Shown here piece by piece: positions 38,701 to 45,879 of a stretch of 64,000 nucleotides of DNA. A model generated the notes under the pieces. That model was not told where the DNA came from. It saw only the letters and a program-made list of their open reading frames with translations, and searched no databases. Position 1 is the stretch's first letter. Each line of letters begins with the position of its first letter. Position numbers and translations under genes: made by a program. Source of the DNA: Verrucomicrobiota bacterium (GTDB taxonomy: Bacteria; Verrucomicrobiota; Verrucomicrobiia; CAIQCK01); contig JACRJX010000008.1 in NCBI GenBank assembly GCA_016235595.1, positions 417,092 through 481,091 on the forward strand. The letters are read 5' to 3'.

Positions 38701-41106
38701 CCGCTGTGCCAATATTGAGTTAGCTTTCCGGCCCAGCATTTCTTCCAGGATGTACTCCGCTTGATGTCCTGCGAGAGCCCAGATCTCCATCTCGCCCACG
38801 CGCTGACCCCCTCCAAGAATCCGACCATGTGCCGCTTGGCCCGTTACCAGTGAATACCGCGCGCCTGCACCGCCCCTGCGTGCCTGTGCCTTCAGTTCCG
38901 GAACCTGCCCAAGACGAACGATGTGTTGGAATCCCACGACGACCGGGGAACAAGTCTGGCTGCCATCAGGAAGCAACAGCCGGATTCTGCCGAAACGATC
39001 CAAACCCCTCTTCTCTAACAACTGCTGCACTTTGCCGTGATCCAGTGCGCCCAGAAATGGTTGGGCTAATCCTGCGTCCGGCGAGATTCCGCCGCGCGTG
39101 AAATCCGCTTGTTTGCAACCCGCATGAAGCAGCCAGCCGATGTGCGTCTCCAAGAGCTGGCCCAGATTCATTCGTGAGATGACCCCGTGCGGATTGAGCA
39201 GGACGTCGATCGGCCTGCCGCGCAAGTCCTCTGGCAACGACTCGTCTTGAGGCAAGCGAGGCATCTGATCTGAAGGCACAATGGCCCCGATGACCCCCTT
39301 GTTGCCGTGCCGCCCCATCAGCTTGTCGCCCAGGCCCAGCTTGAGGTCTTTTACCAATTCATACTCCAACACTCCGCCCATCCATTTTGCGCCACGGCGA
39401 AATTCGATGGTTTTGAGCGTCGCTGGGGACCGGTCAAGATAATGCAGTTTAGCGAATTGGTCATTCCGGCCTTCCAGACGGAACGCAGCGATCAAACTGT
39501 TTCCAAAGAGTTTGCCGCCTTCTTTGCCAAAGATGACTGGTACCCATCCAGGCTTCAAGGTTTTGCGATTCCGCTCCCGCATTTCAATGTCCAAGAGGCC
39601 ATCTTCGACCACATGCTGACCAACGACAATCGCATCATCGACGTTCATTCCATACCACGGCAGGTAGGCGACCAAGAGATCCACGCCCAAGGCTAGATTT
39701 CCTCCGTTGTCTGATGCGTCGGGACACATTCCAGTGTGAACCAAAGGCTGGATGAACTTGGCAACGGCTTCCTCCCCTCCTGTCCTCACCGCTGGCTGGC
39801 TGCGTTTCGCCACGGGCACAGCCTGCAGAAGATTCTTTGCACCCATCATGCAACGCGCACCGTCGTTGTGTTCGTAAAAGGGGATGAGGCCAGCCGCATA
39901 GCCGAGCTCATTATGAGGAACACTCTGGTTTGCTGGAGTGATCTTGCCTTCCCAATCCACTTGGGCGCCGCGTGCCAATTGCAAGGTGAGTCCGACCAGT
40001 TCAGATTCCGGTGTTTGAACCGGGCAGATCCGGTCACGGAAGGACGGGTGGTTCTGTCTAGACCTTGCCGGCTTCATTCCCGCCGATTCACGAGTCATCC
40101 GATAGCGGCGAACCTGAGTCAGCAAGGCAGCCATATAAACCGGGTTCTTTGGCTCAACCCATTGCAGCGGCTCAAACCCGTTTTGCGTTTCGCGTGTCTG
40201 GTCGTGCTCCCATCCCCTCGGGAAAAGACGAGCGGCGATCAAATCCTGTTTTTCAATGAGGCGATTCCACAAATCCAACCTCTGTTGCGCATCGGAATCC
40301 TTCGGCGGATTGTTGTTGAAAGCGTCCTCTACGTATTTTACGCCACTCTTCAAAAGGCGATGGATTATCGCTTCAGCAAGCCTTGCCTTGAGCCACACCG
40401 GAAACGTGATGAGGGATCTGTGGTCAAGGTCGTCCTCATCGGTGATAATAGCCTCGGGCGACTTGCTATTCTTTGTGGCGAGATCATGAACTTTCGCCCA
40501 GAACTCATGACGCTTGTCCGTCCCCTCCTTTGGTGGAAGCACAACAGGTCCTTGCTGCTGGCAAACCTCCTGAAGGAATCCGGGCAACAAGTCATACGAA
40601 GGTAGGATTTGAGGCGAATCTGAAAAGACGTCATCCCTCTCTTCTTCCTCATCCTTTTCTTCAGTCAAATCCTCGCACGATTCCCCCGCATAGTTGCCCC
40701 CGGGCAAGCCCAGCCGCCAGGATTCGGCCTTCTTGCCTTTTTCCACCGCCTTCCACAGGTGTCGAAATCCAGGGCGTTCACCCAACCAAGCAGCCCACAC
40801 GGCAAGCCTGGACACAACCGAGTTCTTGCTGCGCTTCACAAAAACGCCGTGGTAGGGCAGAGCGATTTCGAGCCGCAGCGTATCGGGGGAATTCTTCCAA
40901 GTGATGGCAAGCTCGCCGAGGAGATCCAGATTTGCCGCCACTGTTTTCTTGGCGGTCTCGGCGCTCGGCAGCTTCAACTCAACGCGAAACCCTTCGCCGA
41001 AAACCGGACCAAGGCTGTAGTCCAAATGCTGCCCAGCCGCAGCTGCCCAACTCGCCGCGTCTTCTTGACCTAACCAAAAAAGCCCTGGTTGTTGACCAGC
41101 CTGCAT
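35767..41106 (-). CDS. Single-chain RNA polymerase: beta and beta-prime catalytic parts fused in one polypeptide
   Basis: 1779 aa, ATG 41106 after GAAGAGAGGAC. Residues 1-870 correspond to beta: HPSFRDRICPVQTPE (353-367), GLIPFYEHNDGARCMMGA (406-423), MNVDDAIVV with Asp490/Asp491, GDKLMGRHGNKGV with Lys595 and Lys603, LNPHGVISRMNLGQLLETH (637-655) and GGQRVGEMEIWAL. Residues about 1030-1779 correspond to beta-prime: GLGRRVDRSARMVI (1193-1206), LNRQPSLHR, the Mg triad GADFDGDEMA (Asp1333, 1335, 1337), bridge helix SGARGQKQVRQL (1508-1519), zinc cysteines 1597, 1609, 1616 and 1619, and trigger loop GTQLSMQSFH (Met1652, His1656). Cellular RpoB plus RpoC total about 2750 residues. The first beta-prime zinc ribbon is missing and flap and jaw regions are short. 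Expected to be an active element-specific transcriptase. Confidence 0.95.
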   Translation of the reverse strand: MQAGQQPGLFWLGQEDAASWAAAAGQHLDYSLGPVFGEGFRVELKLPSAETAKKTVAANLDLLGELAITWKNSPDTLRLEIALPYHGVFVKRSKNSVVSRLAVWAAWLGERPGFRHLWKAVEKGKKAESWRLGLPGGNYAGESCEDLTEEKDEEEERDDVFSDSPQILPSYDLLPGFLQEVCQQQGPVVLPPKEGTDKRHEFWAKVHDLATKNSKSPEAIITDEDDLDHRSLITFPVWLKARLAEAIIHRLLKSGVKYVEDAFNNNPPKDSDAQQRLDLWNRLIEKQDLIAARLFPRGWEHDQTRETQNGFEPLQWVEPKNPVYMAALLTQVRRYRMTRESAGMKPARSRQNHPSFRDRICPVQTPESELVGLTLQLARGAQVDWEGKITPANQSVPHNELGYAAGLIPFYEHNDGARCMMGAKNLLQAVPVAKRSQPAVRTGGEEAVAKFIQPLVHTGMCPDASDNGGNLALGVDLLVAYLPWYGMNVDDAIVVGQHVVEDGLLDIEMRERNRKTLKPGWVPVIFGKEGGKLFGNSLIAAFRLEGRNDQFAKLHYLDRSPATLKTIEFRRGAKWMGGVLEYELVKDLKLGLGDKLMGRHGNKGVIGAIVPSDQMPRLPQDESLPEDLRGRPIDVLLNPHGVISRMNLGQLLETHIGWLLHAGCKQADFTRGGISPDAGLAQPFLGALDHGKVQQLLEKRGLDRFGRIRLLLPDGSQTCSPVVVGFQHIVRLGQVPELKAQARRGGAGARYSLVTGQAAHGRILGGGQRVGEMEIWALAGHQAEYILEEMLGRKANSILAQRLWGTTDETQDDSLGGFGERLKDHLFALLMDLQVDHQQIRLGFVEPSDAAKRVGADKKLKSADCFREVVWAPFSCNAPKSCSFVLLDEARIGAKAHRNQSKKLSLQLEDLLESLDYTIDGELRKTDKGYHVALCSLSEDKPAGRLRIKFSPGNADLKAEIGPDEDDAPPKWPKQLSPLYAYTQATLGNEKNVEGKLIIAEFQKEGGRSRVGEMQVACPNHKVTPLKANPPFDKTQQRPIPGGLFDRSLFGDMNSDDSSDDEARWAYIKLPTKIPYPLDAFFDGGETEAKEKAQRFVDDNGISEKKLPQVENIPVLPICYRMPSSRSNKHVQDPLVERGYGPLLEACHRFENAKNDETKTQQAVKDIKESVRELFRLLVGRLKGKKGLIRRHGLGRRVDRSARMVITPNPALRWDEVGIPTAVLTELLGDELVNWAEDKRSSKEILVGGGEPVLSFLKHWSWRRSKKKEALLGDVHQLFRQFLKDRPGILAILNRQPSLHRDNMQAFHPVPLPPEVGDVLQLCPLACKGFGADFDGDEMAIHIPVSAEARKEAIGLLPSNNMLSLASGEILPQYEQDFVLGLYWLSRKDADLGDEWLQALPSSCCRDLISGKLLVWAEGARLLKHLAVDHPKVAPDVIWQLSNLAFECCSRIGASFGFYDLLELAQSKPDKTNDDDLQSVVEKSMGQVLDGKVVFATSGLHVAAMAISGARGQKQVRQLVAARGVLDPGEERYNIPDENFNIPTPLVGGMNPGQAFYAAMNSRSSMCDKQLITKDSGALTRRLVTALWPMEIVIADCGNTADKLKLISCGAQGGFCAKCYGLLPDGLEPAVGFPAGLIAAQSIGERGTQLSMQSFHTGEKGVSIQGVRQNLGSLGRKRFFKTVNGADSFIKEMQGLEAYEGLLDRHFQILWRVIHDSDGKSLESAAESAGLMTRISFKAQARQLLLGAYFKKSSSLREPASRVLFNLFGFRRSNDEVRP

Positions 41107-41254
41107 GTCCTCTCTTCTCGGTTCGAGATGACGGTCTCATCACGAATGGAAGATTGGAAGCTGAAAACGCTTTGCAAGACAAGAGTCGACCGCGTTCCAA
41201 CGCCTTGTTGAAAAAATCCTAGCCAACTTTGGTGGCCTTGGCCCACGGCCGCGC

Positions 41255-42385
41255 TTATTTCGGCGGGTCTGGCGGAGGCGTCTCTGGTTTGGACGCAGCG
41301 TCAAAGGTCATCCGCTTGGCCATCAGCGTTGAATGCTCATCCCGCAGGTGGCCGTAGGTCTTGGCCACCAACACGCCACCGTCTTTGTGGCCCAGCCATC
41401 CAGCAATCACTTTGAAGTCAATCCCGGCTTCGATCGCGTTGGAGCAGAAGAAGTGACGCAGGCTGTGGTGGGTGAAGTGGGGCAGCTTGGCGTTGCGACA
41501 GGCGGTGTTCATGGCCTGTTCCGCTTTTGTAATCGAGAACAGTTTGTCTGTCGTTTCTGGGGGGGTGAGCCGCCCGTCACGCATTTCCATCAACAACCGC
41601 TCTAAGGAAGGAAACAGCGGCACCGATCTCGCTTCGTGGTTCTTCGTGCCGGTTTCTCCGCCTGTAACCATGAACGCCTTCTTGTCAAAGTTTACATCGC
41701 CCCATTGCACCTGTATGGCTTCGCCTAATCTGCAGCCGCCATAAGCCAGAAACTCGCACAAATCGGCAGCTTCTTGTGCCTGTGGTTCTGCCCGCAACTG
41801 GTCGATCAGGGTTGTGAACTGTAGCTTGGTCGGAATCACCAAGGGCGGTCTGCTTTCTTTCCTGCGGTGAATTGTTCGAGCTGGATTATCCAGAATCAAG
41901 CCGTGACTTGCGGCGTAGTCCAGAATCTGAATCAGTGTTTCTCGGTCAATGTTGAATGTGCGTGCTGATGCATCTTTCGCCCGTTTCGTCGCCCATTCTT
42001 CCACTTGAAGTTTGCCGATGGATCTGACCGTGGCTTTGAAATGAGGCTCCAACGATGCGATGGAAGTTCTTCGCCGTTCATGCGACGAAGGTTTCAACGC
42101 CCCGGCCTTGGTTTCCAGCCACCGCTTGGCGAGATCTGCAAAAAGCAGATCACCAGCGTCTTTTGTATTGAGCCGCACGACTTTTTGGCGTAATGGTTCC
42201 AATCGCCTTTTGGCTAGTTCTTTGTCGGTGGTTTTGAGCGACTGTTTAATTTGTCGGCCGCCTCGTTTGAAAAGGGCGTAGTAGATTTTGGACGTGGCTT
42301 CCCGGTATAAACACTCGCCGACGTTTTCGAGTTGTTGCCCTTTGCCTGACGATGTTGGATTATTTGTTGTCGGCTTTTTCTTCAT
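41255..42385 (-). CDS. Tyrosine recombinase / integrase
   Basis: 376 aa. N-terminal SAM-like core-binding domain (about 80-170), then the catalytic domain with Arg219 (GGCRLGEAI), His307 and Arg310 (HHSLRHFF), His333 (WLGHKDG) and nucleophile Tyr344 (KTYGHLRDEH). All five signature residues are present, so it should be active. It is transcribed away from the tRNA-Ser gene that begins 105 bp upstream of its start, a common layout for elements inserted at tRNA genes. It most likely integrates and excises the region to its left. Confidence 0.92.
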   Translation of the reverse strand: MKKKPTTNNPTSSGKGQQLENVGECLYREATSKIYYALFKRGGRQIKQSLKTTDKELAKRRLEPLRQKVVRLNTKDAGDLLFADLAKRWLETKAGALKPSSHERRRTSIASLEPHFKATVRSIGKLQVEEWATKRAKDASARTFNIDRETLIQILDYAASHGLILDNPARTIHRRKESRPPLVIPTKLQFTTLIDQLRAEPQAQEAADLCEFLAYGGCRLGEAIQVQWGDVNFDKKAFMVTGGETGTKNHEARSVPLFPSLERLLMEMRDGRLTPPETTDKLFSITKAEQAMNTACRNAKLPHFTHHSLRHFFCSNAIEAGIDFKVIAGWLGHKDGGVLVAKTYGHLRDEHSTLMAKRMTFDAASKPETPPPDPPK

Positions 42386-42489
42386 GGCGAAGAGAATTTA
42401 CAGGGTTACTACTTTGGGTTACAAGCAGTTTTTTTACAGAAACGTCAACATGACGCAAACCACTGAAAAGAAAGTAGTTACAATGTTGC

Positions 42490-42581
42490 GGAGAGGTGCC
42501 TGAGTGGCCGAAAGGGGCGGTTTGCTAAACCGTTGTAGCTGTAAAAAGCTACCTAGGGTTCGAATCCCTACCTCTCCGCCA
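42490..42581 (+). tRNA. tRNA-Ser(GCU)
   Basis: 92 nt including an encoded CCA. Acceptor arms GGAGAGG (42490-42496) and CCTCTCC (42571-42577) pair fully. D-arm, anticodon stem CGGTT/AACCG with loop containing GCT (42524-42526), a long variable arm with stem GTAGCT/AGCTAC typical of serine tRNAs, and T-arm GGTTCGAATCC are all visible. The gene is intact and stands between the integrase and chromosomal genes, so it marks the likely right end of the inserted element. Confidence 0.95.
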
Positions 42582-42637
42582 TCTTTGTTTTCCAAAGGAA
42601 TACGCTGTTTTCAGCAACTCAACGGAGGACCTCCCTC

Positions 42638-44098
42638 ATGATACGCGGAAAATCCACATGCACCCTGGCGGCAATCGGTCTGCTGATGTTCATTGCCGGC
42701 GATTCCCTGGCCGCTGACAGGGGAAAAGATTCGCCGACCTCGTTCCGCGCTGGCACCTGCGTCGTTGATACCACGCCGCCGCAGTTCCCGGTGTCGTTGG
42801 TAGGCAGTTTTACCGACCGGAAAGCCACATCGGCGCACGATCCGCTGGCGGTCCGTTGCCTGGTGCTCGACGATGGGAAACAGCGTGTTGCCATTGCGGT
42901 GGTGGATGTGTGCATCCTGCCGCGCGAGCTTTGTGACGAGGCCAAGCGGCTGGCATCCAAAGCAACGGGGATTCGTCCGGACCACATCCTGATTGCCTCC
43001 ACGCATACGCATTCTGCTCCGCCCACGATGGTGTTGAACGACATCCCGCTGGACCCGGCGTATCCGGAAATGCTCACCCGCAAGATCAGCGAAGGAATTG
43101 AGAAAGCGGCAGGGCGTCTTGTGCCCGTGAAACCCGGTTGGGGTGTGACGCAGGTGCCGGACGAAGTTTTCAACCGGCGCTGGTTCATGAAGGAGGGGAC
43201 CATTCCGCCCAATCCGTTCGGCAAGCCGAGCCAAGTGCAGATGAACCCCGGCGCTGGCAATCCGAATCTTGACCGGCCTGCGGGTCCGACGGATCCCGAT
43301 GTCTCCGTTCTTTCGCTGCAATCGCCCGCAGGCCAGCCGGTGGCTTTGCTTGCGAATTACTCCCTGCACTATGTGGGCGATGTGCCGGCCGGGATGCTTT
43401 CGGCTGACTATTTCGGTGAGTTCTGCCGGCAGATTGAATCGCGGCTGGCAGGAAGCGGGTCGCCGCAGTCGCCGGTGGCGATTCTTTCCAACGGCACCAG
43501 CGGCGACGTGAACAACATCGACTTCCGTTCACCGCGCAAACGAGGCGAAGTGTTCTCACGAATCCGCTATGTGGCTGGGAAGATTGCCGATGCCGCGTTG
43601 AAGGTGTATGGACAGGCCGAGCATCGAGACGGCCTGTCGTTGGTGATGAAGGAAAAGGAAATCGAGTTGGCAGTGCGCAAGCCCAGTGAGGCGGAACTTG
43701 AACAGGCAAAGCGGGTGATCGCCACCCCGGATGACAAGGGCCTGCCGCGTCTTGCGCGATACTACGCCCAGCAGGCAGTCCGCTTGTCGCAGTTCCCCGA
43801 CAAGGTCAAGATCAAGATTCAGGCCCTGCGGATAGGCGAGCTGGGGATTGTGGCAATTCCTTGTGAGGTGTTTGCCGAGATCGGACTGGAAATCAAGCGT
43901 CGCAGCCCGTTGAAGCCGACGTTCATCATTGATCTGGCCAATGGCTATCACGGTTATCTGCCGTCACCGGAACAGCACGCCCTGGGTGGTTACGAGACCT
44001 GGCCAGCCACGAGCAGTTATCTCGAAACAAATGCGTCGCGCAAAATCGTCAGCACGGCGATCGAACTGCTCGATCAAGTGAAGCGCGATTCGAACTAG
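42638..44098 (+). CDS. Secreted neutral/alkaline ceramidase N-terminal-domain protein
   Basis: 486 aa, ATG 42638 after a GGAGG-type site. Signal peptide (LAAIGLLMFIAGDSLAA). FRAGTCVVDTTPPQFPVSL and LIASTHTHSAPP with His123/His125 match the zinc-binding N-terminal domain of neutral ceramidases. Later HYVGDVPAGMLSADYFG and VAILSNGTSGDVNN continue the domain. It is shorter than true ceramidases (about 650-700 aa) and lacks their C-terminal domain, so the substrate may be another amide. Paralogous to the gene at 45880. First host-type gene right of the tRNA. Confidence 0.82.
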   Translation: MIRGKSTCTLAAIGLLMFIAGDSLAADRGKDSPTSFRAGTCVVDTTPPQFPVSLVGSFTDRKATSAHDPLAVRCLVLDDGKQRVAIAVVDVCILPRELCDEAKRLASKATGIRPDHILIASTHTHSAPPTMVLNDIPLDPAYPEMLTRKISEGIEKAAGRLVPVKPGWGVTQVPDEVFNRRWFMKEGTIPPNPFGKPSQVQMNPGAGNPNLDRPAGPTDPDVSVLSLQSPAGQPVALLANYSLHYVGDVPAGMLSADYFGEFCRQIESRLAGSGSPQSPVAILSNGTSGDVNNIDFRSPRKRGEVFSRIRYVAGKIADAALKVYGQAEHRDGLSLVMKEKEIELAVRKPSEAELEQAKRVIATPDDKGLPRLARYYAQQAVRLSQFPDKVKIKIQALRIGELGIVAIPCEVFAEIGLEIKRRSPLKPTFIIDLANGYHGYLPSPEQHALGGYETWPATSSYLETNASRKIVSTAIELLDQVKRDSN

Positions 44099-44135
44099 GG
44101 TTCCGCCGGCTCACGAACGGGGGCGCGTTGTTCGC

Positions 44136-44966
44136 TCAACGATCCAGGAAGCCGAACAACTGTTTTCTGGTCACTGCATTGAGCGGCGATCCATATTCAC
44201 TGCCCTCATAGACCTCGACAAGCTCGATGCGTTTGCCACGACTTGAACCGCAGGCAGCGACCAACTCCGGGCGATAACGGTCTGCCCGGATGCGAATCTT
44301 GTCGATGTACCAACGGCGCAACCACGCGAAGCGTTGGCCCTTGTCCTCGGGCACCTGATCCAACACGCCTTCGAGCCAGGGCAGCCACTCGAACATCTGG
44401 GAACAATGGCATGCCAGCATGGAGACGACCGTGTCGATGTGAGATGTGATGTCCACCACGACATCCGCAGTCAGCGGATTCGGTTTCGTGAACAGGTCCG
44501 GCATGAAAGCGACGACGGGATCGCGCTGCAACACGGGCGCATCAGGCACGACCCGTGGCACTCTCACCAGGAACGAGGCGTCCTGGACCGCCTGACCCAC
44601 AGCGCGATGGTCGGGGTGATAGTCGTTGGTACGGTGCGTCAACACCAGGTCCGGCCGAAAGCTGCGGATTTCTCGAATGATCCGGTGCCGCACTTCGAGT
44701 GTGGCCAGCAAATGTCCATCGGGGTACTCCCAAACGTCGGACTCAGCCCCGATCACAGCGGCGGACGCCCTGGCTTCCTGTCGGCGGATTGTGGCCAGTT
44801 TTTTGGGTTTGCAGTCGTGGTGGCCTGCCGAACCGTCGGTCACAGAGACCATTTTGACCACGTGTCCGAGTTGCCGATAGAGGGTGGCCAGCCCACCGGC
44901 ATGATATTCGGCGTCGTCCGGATGCGCTCCGAGAATCAACAATCGCAACGGGTTCTTGCGGACCAT
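44136..44966 (-). CDS. PIG-L family zinc-dependent deacetylase
   Basis: 276 aa. LLILGAHPDDAEYHAGG near the start holds the zinc motif A-H-P-D-D, and DYHPDHRAVG (about residues 138-147) provides the third ligand H-P-D-H. ATIRRQEARASAAVIGAES is also typical. PIG-L/LmbE enzymes remove N-acetyl groups from amino-sugar conjugates. No signal peptide, so cytoplasmic. Convergent with the ceramidase-like gene. In Verrucomicrobia and Planctomycetes these genes often accompany secreted hydrolases. Confidence 0.9.
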   Translation of the reverse strand: MVRKNPLRLLILGAHPDDAEYHAGGLATLYRQLGHVVKMVSVTDGSAGHHDCKPKKLATIRRQEARASAAVIGAESDVWEYPDGHLLATLEVRHRIIREIRSFRPDLVLTHRTNDYHPDHRAVGQAVQDASFLVRVPRVVPDAPVLQRDPVVAFMPDLFTKPNPLTADVVVDITSHIDTVVSMLACHCSQMFEWLPWLEGVLDQVPEDKGQRFAWLRRWYIDKIRIRADRYRPELVAACGSSRGKRIELVEVYEGSEYGSPLNAVTRKQLFGFLDR

Positions 44967-45037
44967 AAGTGTTTTCGTCCTTTCTGCAGGTTGAGCAACT
45001 TCGCCTGATGCTTCGAGCTTGTGAGAGAAGAAAAACT

Positions 45038-45634
45038 CTAAGACTTGGGACTTTCGGGCAGGCGGATCGCCGGAGTGGACAACACCGTACCCATTCCGGT
45101 AATGGGGATATGAAGACCATCCGACGCAGTGAAATAGCCGACGCGTTCAAGATAGCCACGCGAATTCACGGAAGAAGTGCGAACGTAGATATGCTCGAAC
45201 AACCGTTCGCCCGTGGCACAGTAGTGTCCGATGATGGCATAGACCATCACCTGAACCGGGTGCTTCTCGCTGTCCACGGGAGTCTTGGGAATTAAATGCC
45301 AGCCCGCTTCGCCACGCTCTTTGGCGAAAGGCTCCCCGTTGTACCAAGCGTCCTCGTGTTTGTTGAAGAGCCTGCGCTCCACTCTTCCGCGAATCTCGAG
45401 AATCGACAGCGGAACAACCGCCACGAGGATATGGGTGTCTTTCACTTCGTGGAGCCTGGCCTCGGAAAACGGAATCTCCGAAAGCGCGGCGAGTTGCTCG
45501 AGGGAGGGATTGACCCCAAAATGTTTGATGGCTTCCTCAATGCCGAAGAAGTTCCTGCCCATGATCCCACGGATTCGCAACCAGTGTGAGCTAAGATTCG
45601 CTTTCGATTTATGCGGCATTTCTGCGGAAGCCAT
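45038..45634 (-). CDS. Hypothetical 198-aa protein
   Basis: ATG 45634 with ACCAAGGAACACATC upstream; the open frame continues to 45658. No family recognised. Features: helical start (SSHWLRIRGIMGRNFFGIEE), a hydrophobic strand (DTHILVAVVPLSILEIRGRV), and a beta-rich C-terminal half with HPVQVMVYAIIGHYCAT. No membrane segment, signal peptide or cysteine cluster. Located between the PIG-L gene and the second ceramidase-like gene, on the opposite strand to the latter. Confidence 0.6.
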   Translation of the reverse strand: MASAEMPHKSKANLSSHWLRIRGIMGRNFFGIEEAIKHFGVNPSLEQLAALSEIPFSEARLHEVKDTHILVAVVPLSILEIRGRVERRLFNKHEDAWYNGEPFAKERGEAGWHLIPKTPVDSEKHPVQVMVYAIIGHYCATGERLFEHIYVRTSSVNSRGYLERVGYFTASDGLHIPITGMGTVLSTPAIRLPESPKS

Positions 45635-45879
45635 GATGTGTTCCTTGGTGACTGTCACGCTCGGAATGAGACGAACGTTTGACCTCGTGTTGAGTGGGAC
45701 AAGATGCTCGCGTCAGCAAGTTCTGAGCCTCACACTTGGTCATGCTCGGCTTTATACCGTCGGCGTGGCGGCGGAGCAAGGAGCTTCGACTGCGCCAGCG
45801 CCCATCGCCCGCTTGCGTCGCCGTGAAAAACTTAGGCGTGCCATTGGCTGTGAATCAGGTAAGATGAAGGTCACCCAGC

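Noticed and set aside
39736..40605. 289-codon plus-strand open frame inside the RNA polymerase gene
   Set aside because: It is antisense to conserved beta-subunit motifs, has no domain signature and no ribosome binding site. It is a shadow of the high-GC coding strand.
35767..41106. Host chromosomal rpoB/rpoC
   Set aside because: Too short and divergent, without the ribosomal-protein neighbours (rplJ, rplL) expected for the host genes, and placed among mobile-element genes beside an integrase.
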